A stretch of DNA of 7,940 nt. Source: Armatimonadota bacterium. Lineage in GTDB: Bacteria > Armatimonadota > Fimbriimonadia > Fimbriimonadales > ATM1. How positions within the stretch are numbered: position 1 is the first letter of the stretch; the number at the start of each line of letters is the position of its first letter. The stretch spans positions 1-7,940 of the forward strand of contig JACDEQ010000090.1 in the NCBI GenBank assembly GCA_013816225.1, read 5' to 3'. This document shows, in pieces, positions 1-6,260 of this stretch. The position numbers and the translations under genes were made by a program. The notes below the pieces were generated by a model. That model made no database searches. It was not told where the DNA came from and saw only the letters and a program-made list of their open reading frames with translations.

Positions 1-768
1 GACAAAGCGACCGAATTCGGCCTGCCGCCGCCGAAGGGCGTTCTGCTCCTCGGCGTGCAGGGATGCGGAAAGTCCCTCGTCGCCAAAGCGATCGCGAGCC
101 AGTGGGGGCTGCCAATGCTCCGGATGGACGTGGGCAAGTTATTCGGAAGCCTGGTAGGACAGAGTGAGGAGAACGTGCGCCGCGCGATCCAGGTGGCCGA
201 GAGCGTCGCTCCCTGCGTCTTGTGGGCCGACGAATTGGAAAAGGGCTTCGCGGGAGTGCAGGGCAGCGGCTTCGGGGACAGCGGCACCACCGCGCGCGTT
301 TTCGCGACGTTTATTACGTGGATGCAAGAAAAGACCGCGCATGTTTTCCTGGTGGCGACGGCGAACGACGTTTCACAATTGCCGCCGGAATTATTGCGAA
401 AGGGTAGATTCGATGAAATATTCTTTATTGACCTGCCCGATCGCGAAGAGCGGATCGAAATTTTCGGCATCCACTTGAAGAAAAGAAAGAGAGACCCGAA
501 GAATTACGACTTAAACCTCTTGGCCGATAAAACGAAGGGATTCAGCGGCGCAGAAATCGAGCAGGTTATCGTCGCCGGCCTTTTCGCCGCGTTCGATCAG
601 AGCCGCGATCTAATCATGGAAGACCTGGTCTCCGAGGCGAAAGCGCTCGTGCCGCTCAGCGTGATGATGAGCGAAGAAATCGCCGCGCTGCGCAGCTGGG
701 CGATGCTAAGAACGCGCCCCGCCAGCAGGAACGACGACGAAACATCACGGCAGGCGGCGGTAACGTAA
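1..768 (+). CDS. Ycf46-like AAA+ ATPase, C-terminal part (5' end outside window)
   Basis: The reading frame is open from base 1, so the true start lies upstream; a GTG at 55 falls inside the Walker A motif and cannot be the start. Counting from base 1 (255 residues visible), Walker A GVQGCGKS is at 18-25, Walker B ending in D77-E78 (VLWADE) follows, sensor 1 is N122 in ATAND, the arginine-finger region is RKGRFD around 133-138, and the sensor-2 motif GFSGAEIE is at 180-187. The DSGTTARVFATFITWMQEK segment and the tail with ALRSWA match my memory of the Ycf46 family, first known from algal plastids and cyanobacteria and usually near 500 residues, so about half is missing here. The family has an AAA ATPase core; its cellular role is poorly settled and has been linked to inorganic-carbon responses in cyanobacteria. 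The gene ends tail to tail with the next one, overlapping by 24 bp. A generic FtsH/CDC48-type AAA protein is the alternative, but no protease or second ATPase domain is visible. Confidence 0.85.
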   Translation, partial: DKATEFGLPPPKGVLLLGVQGCGKSLVAKAIASQWGLPMLRMDVGKLFGSLVGQSEENVRRAIQVAESVAPCVLWADELEKGFAGVQGSGFGDSGTTARVFATFITWMQEKTAHVFLVATANDVSQLPPELLRKGRFDEIFFIDLPDREERIEIFGIHLKKRKRDPKNYDLNLLADKTKGFSGAEIEQVIVAGLFAAFDQSRDLIMEDLVSEAKALVPLSVMMSEEIAALRSWAMLRTRPASRNDDETSRQAAVT

Positions 769-2004
769 AAACACTTCGCTCCCCCAGCGGTTCTCCTCGA
801 TCAGATCGTACTTTTGAACCTGCTCGCGCGGCAGAGGCATACCGTCCGCATAGGTCGGTACGCCTTCACCGAGCTTGATTTTCGGAGCGAGCGTAAGGAA
901 AAGCTCGTCGGGAATATTCAAGTGGAACAGCTGCGCATTAATTTCGCTGCCACCTTCGACCAAGAGGCGCTTTATGCCGATTTCCGAACGAACAATCGAT
1001 AACGCCAAACTCCAATCCACGTCCGCCTTCCCGGCTCGAGCTACACGAACGTTGTCTGGCAGTTCCGGCAATTCTGCGCTTTCCGGGCAAACGACAAATG
1101 CCATTTCCGGAGCATCGGTAAAAAACCGGCTATTCACGAGTACATTCCCGGAGCGCGTAACTACAAACCGATACAGATTCTTCGGATACCAAATCCTCTC
1201 ACTGCTCCGCTGAGCGCCGGCGCCGATCAAAACTCCCTCCGCGGCGGATTGAATCCGCCGCATCATCAAATGGTCGGTCTTGCTGCCCAGATCCTCGACC
1301 GGCTCGCCGCGATTGCCTGTGAGTATTTTCCCGTCGATCGTAGTGACCATGTTGATAAGAACATAAGGCCGATCGCCCTCGAAATACGGAAAATTAAGAT
1401 TCGCATAAAAATCCGGAACGCCTTCGGGCTGCTTTAAAGCTGTCGCAAGGCGGCTCCACGGCTGCTCGGCGTATCGCTGCCCGTCGATCCAAAATGTCGG
1501 AACGTTGTAAACGCCGTTGGCGAACGCCGCTTCGTCGAACTGTGTGATTTTGTCGGCGAATTTACGCGAGATAATCGCTTCTCGCAAACCCTCCAAATCC
1601 TCGAATACCCCATCGGCGATAGATATCAGCGCATCGATATCGGAAATGTCGACATTTTCTTTCCAATAGGCATAATAAATCCGTTCGAGCAAGCGATCCT
1701 GCACCCCGGAGAGCTTCGCAAACTCCACCGCTTCGTGCGCGGCGTGCGAATCCACCGGCGGCTTCCGGACCGGTTCGATTCCTGCCGCTTCGTACGCCAG
1801 GGTCAGCCGACCGGGCGTCAAGGGCTTATTGGGAGGCATCGGCTCGCGCGGCTTCTTCTCCTCCACCAGCCAGGCGGGAAACAGTTCATAGCCGAGCCAA
1901 TCGATTTCCACACCGAATTCTCGGCGCATCCGCTTCGCCTGAAAGAGCCCGATCCAGCACCACTCGCAAACGAAATCGTGGGCAACCGGAATGATGCGAG
2001 CCAT
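745..2004 (-). CDS. Fusion: DsbA/FrnE-like thioredoxin-fold domain + RibD C-terminal reductase domain
   Basis: This is 419 residues from the ATG at 2004. A TTG at 2019 would add five residues, but it lies upstream of a good -10 box (2011-2016), so I prefer the ATG. Residues 1 to about 195 look like a DsbA/FrnE or 2-hydroxychromene-2-carboxylate isomerase-like thioredoxin fold. C13-E-W-C16 sits where this family has its CxxC, and V168-P169-T170-F is the cis-proline loop. There is no signal peptide, so it should be cytoplasmic. Residues about 213-419 match the RibD C-terminal/DHFR-like reductase domain: NMVTTIDGKI near 218-227, a DH near 244, and VEGGSEINAQLF from 349. That domain reduces a pyrimidine intermediate of riboflavin synthesis with NADPH. 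The zinc deaminase half of bifunctional RibD is absent. The coupling of a thiol-redox domain to this reductase is unusual; the substrate and any electron transfer between halves are unknown. The reading frame is continuous with no stop between domains. Confidence 0.85.
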   Translation of the reverse strand: MARIIPVAHDFVCEWCWIGLFQAKRMRREFGVEIDWLGYELFPAWLVEEKKPREPMPPNKPLTPGRLTLAYEAAGIEPVRKPPVDSHAAHEAVEFAKLSGVQDRLLERIYYAYWKENVDISDIDALISIADGVFEDLEGLREAIISRKFADKITQFDEAAFANGVYNVPTFWIDGQRYAEQPWSRLATALKQPEGVPDFYANLNFPYFEGDRPYVLINMVTTIDGKILTGNRGEPVEDLGSKTDHLMMRRIQSAAEGVLIGAGAQRSSERIWYPKNLYRFVVTRSGNVLVNSRFFTDAPEMAFVVCPESAELPELPDNVRVARAGKADVDWSLALSIVRSEIGIKRLLVEGGSEINAQLFHLNIPDELFLTLAPKIKLGEGVPTYADGMPLPREQVQKYDLIEENRWGSEVFLRYRRLP

Positions 2005-2010
2005 GCGCAG

Positions 2011-2016
2011 ATTATG
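2011..2016 (-). promoter_or_regulatory. Candidate -10 box of a leaderless promoter for the DsbA-RibD gene
   Basis: On the minus strand CATAAT (5 of 6 to TATAAT) is followed by exactly six bases, CTGCGC, and then ATG. With initiation about 7 nt after the -10, the transcript would begin at the A of the start codon. No Shine-Dalgarno sequence is visible. No convincing -35 hexamer is seen at 17-18 bp. Confidence 0.55.
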
Positions 2017-2023
2017 CAACAGC

Positions 2024-2029
2024 TATAAT
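2024..2029 (+). promoter_or_regulatory. Perfect TATAAT -10 box, leaderless promoter for the lipoprotein gene
   Basis: TATAAT is followed by six bases (TTGTCG) and then ATG at 2036, which places the predicted transcription start on the A of the start codon. No ribosome-binding site is present. The upstream half of this promoter would lie inside the 5' end of the divergent DsbA-RibD gene, and no clear -35 hexamer is seen there. Its -10 is only 7 bp from the opposing -10 box. Confidence 0.65.
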
Positions 2030-2035
2030 TTGTCG

Positions 2036-2386
2036 ATGAAAGCTATTTGCTCCTGTCTCGTTCTGCTTAGCGGACTCCTTGCAGGGTGCGGAGCTGCGAA
2101 CCCGATGGTGGGCACCTGGAAGATGGATATCGCCAAGGAAACCGCCGACATGATGGGCAAGGCCGGGGCGCCGCCCGCCGCCGGCCAAATCGAGTTCAAG
2201 GACGACGGAACATTCGCACTCAAAATGACCGGGCTCGTAAAGGCAGAAACGAGCGGAGACTACGATGTGCATGGCAAGAAGGTCACGCTCAACCCGAAGA
2301 ACACGGGAGCGCCGCCGACCGAGGGAACACTTTCCGAGGACGGCAAGACTTTTACAGCCCGCGGCATGAAATTCGTCAAAGAATAG
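2036..2386 (+). CDS. Small lipoprotein, lipocalin-like beta-rich domain (hypothetical)
   Basis: This is 116 residues from ATG 2036. The frame is open further upstream, but only the 2036 start gives a proper lipoprotein signal: K2, a hydrophobic stretch from L8, and the lipobox L15-A16-G17-C18. Cleavage before C18 would leave a mature protein of about 99 residues anchored in a membrane. The mature part starts with a GTWKMDIAKE segment, then has alternating strand-like pieces (QIEFKDDGTFALKM, GDYDVHGKKVTLNPKN, TLSEDGKTFTARG). That pattern resembles small lipocalin-like/META-like domains found in many bacterial lipoproteins. I do not recognise a specific family or ligand. It is transcribed from its own leaderless-type promoter, and its TAG stop directly abuts the glyS stop on the other strand. 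Confidence 0.85.
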   Translation: MKAICSCLVLLSGLLAGCGAANPMVGTWKMDIAKETADMMGKAGAPPAAGQIEFKDDGTFALKMTGLVKAETSGDYDVHGKKVTLNPKNTGAPPTEGTLSEDGKTFTARGMKFVKE

Positions 2387-2392
2387 CTATTC
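2381..2392. other. 12-bp perfect palindrome formed by two abutting stop codons
   Basis: GAATAGCTATTC is its own reverse complement. Each half reads GAA TAG, the last sense codon (Glu) and stop of the lipoprotein gene on one strand and of glyS on the other. No base separates the two genes, so there is no room for an intergenic terminator. It is short and lacks a loop or T-tract, so it is probably a by-product of compaction and not a terminator. Confidence 0.9.
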
Positions 2393-4432
2393 GCCCTCGA
2401 TCACGATCTTTCCGAAGTCGCCGATTCGTTTGAAAAGAGCGTCCACGGTCGCGAGGAGCGCGAGCCGATTTGCCCGAACCGCCACGTCGTCCGTCATCAC
2501 CATCACTTTATCGAAGAACGAGTCGATCGGCGCCTTTAGGGCGCGCAACGTCTCGATGTCCATCGACAGACCCTTGCCCATTTCCTGTTCCGCCGCCTGC
2601 GCGGCAGCATAAAGGCTGCCCTCCTCCTCTTCCAAAAAGAACACCCGCTCGGGCGATTCCGGGAAGGCGATTCCTTTCTTGCGCGACGACTCCACGATGT
2701 TCGCCGGCCTCTTGGCTGAGCGTACGAAACTCACGTCCGCCGAGAGCTCCGCCAGCGCGCGGGCCCGAACCAGGAACGCGGCCGTGGACTCGTCCCAGCC
2801 TGTCGCCCAGGCGGCGTCGAGCGCGTCGTACGGAATATCAGCGAAGAGAGACTCGTACCGGCCTCGAAGCACTTCTTTCACATGTTCGCCCACCGAGTCC
2901 GACACCCGGATTCCCTGTACCCCATAGCCCGCCCGCGCGTACTCGCACCAGTCCGCGATCGACGCCATCTCTGCGTCCCAGTCGCGTTGCGCTTCGATGA
3001 GCATGGTCGCCGCGCGCCTAAGCGCAAAGGGGTCGCTGCTGCCGGTTGGCGCTTCGCCGATTCCGAGGTATCCGGCAAGCCGATCGGCTTGGTCGGCGCA
3101 CATGGTGATAAGAGCCGCGCGCTGACCCGCTGTCTCGGGCTTCGTATTGGGATCGTAATGCTCCGAAATCGCCTCACAAACTGTTTGATCGATGCCGTCA
3201 CGCCTCGCGTATTCCCCGCCGACCTTGCCTTGAAGTGAAGGTAGTTCGCTCACCAGACCCGTGCTCAGGTCCCCTTTGCACAAAAGCCCCGCCTGCCGGC
3301 ATATCGCGACCTCGTCATGGGGCAAGCCCGCCTCCTGGGCAATCCGAGAGGCAAGCTCCGCGATGCGATCCGCCCGCTGTCGCACGGTGCCGAGTTTCTC
3401 CTGAAATACGATTCGGTCCGTCTTCTCCAGAAACTCGGCCAGCGAAAGCCGCGAATCCTCATCAAAAAAGAACTTTGCGTCGTTGAATCGGGCGTTCAGT
3501 ACCCATTCGTTTCCTCGCCGCACAGTATCGGGATCTCCGGCATTCGTCACGCTGACGAAGGATTGGGTGATATTCCCATCCGAATCCTCGACCGGGAAAA
3601 ACCGCTCGTGCTTTGCCATCGCTGTAACCAGCACCGGCCGAGGGAGGCCCAAGAACTCCACCCGGAAGGACCCCGAAATCGCAACCGGCCATTCGGTGAG
3701 GTACACGTTCTCTTCGAGCAGCGCATCCGTGATAACCGGCTTGCCCTCGCCGAGGGATTCGGCCCGGCTCCTGATGGATTCCTCGCGAGCGGCCGGGTCG
3801 GGCTCGACGAATCTCTGCCGAAGCCTGTCCAATAGCTCCACCGATGAAGCAACCTCAAAAGAGTCCGGCGACAAAAACCGATGGCCGACCGAACGGTTTC
3901 CTGCCGTCACGGTCTCCAATTCGAAAGGAACGACCTCGCCGCCGATCAGCGCGACAATCCACCTAATCGGGCGAGAGAACCGAGTTCGCCCGCTCCCCCA
4001 ACGCATCGTCTTCTCGAACGAAATCTTCCTGATGGCGCTGGGCAAAAGCTCCATTAGCACCTCTTTCGCCGAACGCCCGCGCACTTCGGATTTCACCCAG
4101 ATATAGTCATCCCGAACCTCCGCTTTCATAGGATCAACGCCCGCCCCCTTAGCAAACCCGATCAGCGCAGGGGTCGGTGAGCCATCGGGCCCGTAAGCCC
4201 CCTTCGCTGCCGGCCCCCGCTTTTCCACGACCTGATCAAGCTGGGTTTCGGCGACATCCGGCAAGACAACAATCAGCCGCCTCGGAGTCGCATACCAACG
4301 GCCCTCAGAGGCGTCACCCAAACGCGCCTCCCGCACGGCATCGGAAACGAGCGCCAAAAGCTGCTCGGCGGCCGAGCGAACCATGGACGCCGGCAGTTCC
4401 TCGACACCGACTTCAAGCAGCAATTCAGGCAT
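2387..4432 (-). CDS. glyS: Glycyl-tRNA synthetase beta subunit
   Basis: This is 681 residues from ATG 4432, close to the usual 680-700. The N-terminus MPELLLEVGVEELPASMV is the GlyS hallmark. Further family features are RWIVALIGGEVVPFE, GHRFLSPDSF, the KHERFFP segment, the helical-bundle stretch KGDLSTGLVSELPSLQGKVGGEYA, SDPFALRRAA, and a C-terminal anticodon-binding-type helical region ending near IGDFGKIVIEGE. In the alpha2-beta2 type GlyRS, the beta subunit recognises tRNA-Gly and acts with the catalytic alpha subunit (GlyQ) in the cytoplasm. glyQ is usually directly upstream, but here the upstream gene is nadE, 22 bp away, so glyQ must lie elsewhere. The gap holds a -10-like TAAAAT, so glyS may be transcribed both by read-through and from its own promoter. 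It is intact with no frameshift. Confidence 0.97.
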   Translation of the reverse strand: MPELLLEVGVEELPASMVRSAAEQLLALVSDAVREARLGDASEGRWYATPRRLIVVLPDVAETQLDQVVEKRGPAAKGAYGPDGSPTPALIGFAKGAGVDPMKAEVRDDYIWVKSEVRGRSAKEVLMELLPSAIRKISFEKTMRWGSGRTRFSRPIRWIVALIGGEVVPFELETVTAGNRSVGHRFLSPDSFEVASSVELLDRLRQRFVEPDPAAREESIRSRAESLGEGKPVITDALLEENVYLTEWPVAISGSFRVEFLGLPRPVLVTAMAKHERFFPVEDSDGNITQSFVSVTNAGDPDTVRRGNEWVLNARFNDAKFFFDEDSRLSLAEFLEKTDRIVFQEKLGTVRQRADRIAELASRIAQEAGLPHDEVAICRQAGLLCKGDLSTGLVSELPSLQGKVGGEYARRDGIDQTVCEAISEHYDPNTKPETAGQRAALITMCADQADRLAGYLGIGEAPTGSSDPFALRRAATMLIEAQRDWDAEMASIADWCEYARAGYGVQGIRVSDSVGEHVKEVLRGRYESLFADIPYDALDAAWATGWDESTAAFLVRARALAELSADVSFVRSAKRPANIVESSRKKGIAFPESPERVFFLEEEEGSLYAAAQAAEQEMGKGLSMDIETLRALKAPIDSFFDKVMVMTDDVAVRANRLALLATVDALFKRIGDFGKIVIEGE

Positions 4433-4440
4433 GAGCGCCG

Positions 4441-4446
4441 ATTTTA
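4441..4446 (-). promoter_or_regulatory. Candidate -10 box ahead of glyS (near-leaderless)
   Basis: On the minus strand TAAAAT (5 of 6 to TATAAT) lies in the 22-bp nadE-glyS gap, 8 nt before the glyS ATG. Initiation at the normal distance would leave a leader of 0-2 nt. No Shine-Dalgarno sequence is seen before glyS, which fits leaderless translation. No -35 is evident at 17 bp. Confidence 0.45.
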
Positions 4447-4454
4447 CCAGGGGC

Positions 4455-5315
4455 TCAGTAATCCACCGGGCGCAAGTAGTACTCGCCGATCGCGGTTGTC
4501 GAAATCATTGCCACGGTGGGGAGCCGCCTCTTCCAATGAGTGCCGGCCACACGTTTGCGCACAATCTCCACGTCGTTCTGCGCGAAGCCCATCTCGACCA
4601 GCTTGTCGGGCGAGTACCCACCGGTCAAGAGAACGAGAATCCGGTCCGCACGCTGAATCGTGATTCCCCAATCGCCCTCGTCCGTTTGGCCCTTCACCAA
4701 GTCAGCGGTCGGTGGTTTACTCAGAATCTCTTCGGGTAACTTCAAATACCGCGCAAGCTGATACACCTGCGATTTGAAGAGGTCGCCCAGAGGGTTGATC
4801 GGCGGCGCGTCGTCGGCGTGCCATGTGTAGTAGCCGAACAGCCGCTCGGTCTTATTGCCCGTCCCGACCGGCAAGCCGCCGAGCTTCGCGCTTTGGTCGA
4901 AGAGCACGATCATCCGCGAACGCGCGCAGATATTCCCGATCCGCTTGGCTTCGACGTCGGGCTCTTGAGCCAGGTAGCCGTCCACCATGCCCGTGATGTC
5001 GATCGTCCTCTCAACGACTGCCAACTGATTCACGACGAGTTGCGCGTGGTCCATGCTTTCTTGGGAACTGATCTTATAAGGGAGGCGGAAGACGTGCGTG
5101 TTCTCGGGTCCAAAGGCGAGCGCGCAGAGGTGGGCGACGACTGCCGAATCTACTCCGCCGGAAAGCCCGATTATCGCCTTCCTCATCCCGCGCCGACGAA
5201 TACACTCGTCCTTGAGGAAAGCCACCAGCCACGAGCAGACAATCTCCGGGTTGATTCGGAGCGCCTCATCGGATTCCGGCGAGTACGCCTCCGAACGGAT
5301 TACCTTTAGGGACAC
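4455..5315 (-). CDS. nadE: NAD+ synthase (synthetase subunit)
   Basis: This is 286 residues from a GTG at 5315, which overlaps the upstream nitrilase gene by 10 bp (GTGTCCCTAA). A GAGG lies 4 nt before the GTG, and the next ATG (residue 44) is too close to the P-loop to be the start. The PP-loop SGGVDSA is at 52-58, PYKISSQES near 79-86, the NICARSRM helix at 128-135, GTGNKTE at 151-157, NPLGDLFKSQVYQLARYL at about 174-191, and KPPTADL...GQTDEGDWG at 200-217. These are the ATP and deamido-NAD binding motifs of NadE. The enzyme adenylates deamido-NAD and amidates it to NAD+, the last step of NAD synthesis, in the cytoplasm. There is no fused glutaminase domain, but the gene directly upstream encodes one, so the ammonia donor is probably glutamine through that partner. 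The usual NH3-dependent NadE length is about 275. Confidence 0.95.
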   Translation of the reverse strand: MSLKVIRSEAYSPESDEALRINPEIVCSWLVAFLKDECIRRRGMRKAIIGLSGGVDSAVVAHLCALAFGPENTHVFRLPYKISSQESMDHAQLVVNQLAVVERTIDITGMVDGYLAQEPDVEAKRIGNICARSRMIVLFDQSAKLGGLPVGTGNKTERLFGYYTWHADDAPPINPLGDLFKSQVYQLARYLKLPEEILSKPPTADLVKGQTDEGDWGITIQRADRILVLLTGGYSPDKLVEMGFAQNDVEIVRKRVAGTHWKRRLPTVAMISTTAIGEYYLRPVDY

Positions 5316-6181
5316 GTCGCCTCGTTCACGTCGTCGATCTCGCGGGTGACGTCCTCGAGCACGCTGACCAGGTCCGCCAGCATCGGCGAACGCTCACGCA
5401 CGATGCCGATCAAGTCCATATCGACCTCTGAAACCAGGATGAACTCCTCGCCGACGGGGCCTTTTGCAACAATATTGCCATAAGGGTCGGCGATGATGCT
5501 CCCGCCCACGAATCCCTTGCCGCCCTCGAACCCCACGAGCATCGCGTTGACCGTCCATACGCCGTGCTCCTGGCTAATACCGGTCATCAGCTTGTGATAG
5601 GTCGCGAGATTGCCGATTTCGTCGCCGGAGAAATCACGCGCCGGCGACGCTGCGATCGCCACGATCACCAAGGCGCCTTTTAGCGCCGCGATCGTCGGTG
5701 TTATCGAGTGCCAGACGTCTTCGCAAATCAGCATCGCGAACCTGCCGAATCGGGTGTCGTAGGCCGAAACGTCCCGTCCCCGCGAAACGAATCGCTCCTC
5801 GTCGAAAACGCCGTAGGTCGGCAGGAAGAACTTGTGATGCACGTGGACCAACCGGGCTTTGCCTGGACCGAACTCGATGTAAGCAGCGGCGTTATAAATG
5901 TTTCCGTCGCTGCGCTCGAAGAAGCCGATGACCGCGTCGACCGGGCGGTCCAGCTTCCCTGCGAGCTGCTCCTCAATATCCGATACAACTTGCGCAACCG
6001 GAACCGCGACATCGCCGACGCCGCCCTCCAAGAAGTAACCGGTTAGCGAGGCTTCGGGGAAGACGACCAGGTCGGCGCCTTCTCCGGCTGCAGTTACGAT
6101 CGCCTCCGCTACCCGGGCGACGTTGCCGCGGTAATCGCCCTTTGCAGGAGCCATTTGAACCGCGGCTGCTGTGAACTTCAC
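5306..6181 (-). CDS. Nitrilase-superfamily (C-N hydrolase) protein, probable glutaminase subunit for NadE
   Basis: This is 291 residues from GTG 6181. The Glu-Lys-Cys triad is visible: E43 in FPEASLTGY, K117 in HHKFFLPTYGVFDEERF, and C153 in LICEDVW. The K-x-FLPTYGVFDE and ICEDVW motifs closely resemble the N-terminal glutaminase domain of glutamine-dependent NAD synthetases, and the gene overlaps nadE by 10 bp, so I infer that it releases ammonia from glutamine for NadE. In many bacteria and in eukaryotes the two activities are fused in one chain; here they are separate. An aliphatic or carbamoyl amidohydrolase of the same superfamily is the alternative. There is no signal peptide. It is first in the probable operon nitrilase-nadE-glyS, and a TAAACT box 6 nt before the GTG suggests a leaderless transcript. 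Confidence 0.88.
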   Translation of the reverse strand: MKFTAAAVQMAPAKGDYRGNVARVAEAIVTAAGEGADLVVFPEASLTGYFLEGGVGDVAVPVAQVVSDIEEQLAGKLDRPVDAVIGFFERSDGNIYNAAAYIEFGPGKARLVHVHHKFFLPTYGVFDEERFVSRGRDVSAYDTRFGRFAMLICEDVWHSITPTIAALKGALVIVAIAASPARDFSGDEIGNLATYHKLMTGISQEHGVWTVNAMLVGFEGGKGFVGGSIIADPYGNIVAKGPVGEEFILVSEVDMDLIGIVRERSPMLADLVSVLEDVTREIDDVNEATCP

Positions 6182-6187
6182 GCCCGA

Positions 6188-6193
6188 AGTTTA
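6188..6193 (-). promoter_or_regulatory. Candidate -10 box, leaderless promoter of the nitrilase-nadE-glyS operon
   Basis: On the minus strand TAAACT (4 of 6 to TATAAT, with the key A2 and T6) is followed by six bases, TCGGGC, and the GTG start. This repeats the 6-nt spacing seen at both starts near 2020. No Shine-Dalgarno sequence is seen before the GTG. The hexamer is weaker than the others, so the spacing carries most of the argument. Confidence 0.4.
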
Positions 6194-6225
6194 CCGCTGA
6201 ATCCCGGCGGGCCCTACCTCCGTAG

Positions 6226-6231
6226 TATAAT
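6226..6231 (+). promoter_or_regulatory. TATAAT -10 box for pspA
   Basis: A perfect TATAAT lies in the 79-bp gap between the divergent nitrilase and pspA genes. Initiation near A6238 would give a leader of about 23 nt before the pspA ATG, so unlike its neighbours this gene is not predicted to be leaderless. No good -35 is seen at 17 bp, and no sigma-54 -24/-12 element of the kind that drives enterobacterial psp operons is seen. Confidence 0.55.
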
Positions 6232-6260
6232 CTCCGCAGGGAGTGGAATGAGCTACGCCT

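Noticed and set aside
2017..2019. TTG as start of the DsbA-RibD gene
   Set aside because: It lies upstream of the CATAAT box and adds only five residues outside the thioredoxin fold; the ATG at 2004 fits the leaderless promoter.
1991..2035. ATG at 1991 as start of the lipoprotein
   Set aside because: It would put 15 extra residues before the signal peptide and lies upstream of the TATAAT box; the 2036 ATG gives a normal lipoprotein signal.
3317..4106. Several plus-strand open frames of 100-207 codons inside glyS
   Set aside because: They are antisense shadows in a GC-rich gene. Their products are Arg/Ser/Pro-rich without recognisable domains, while glyS is continuous on the minus strand.
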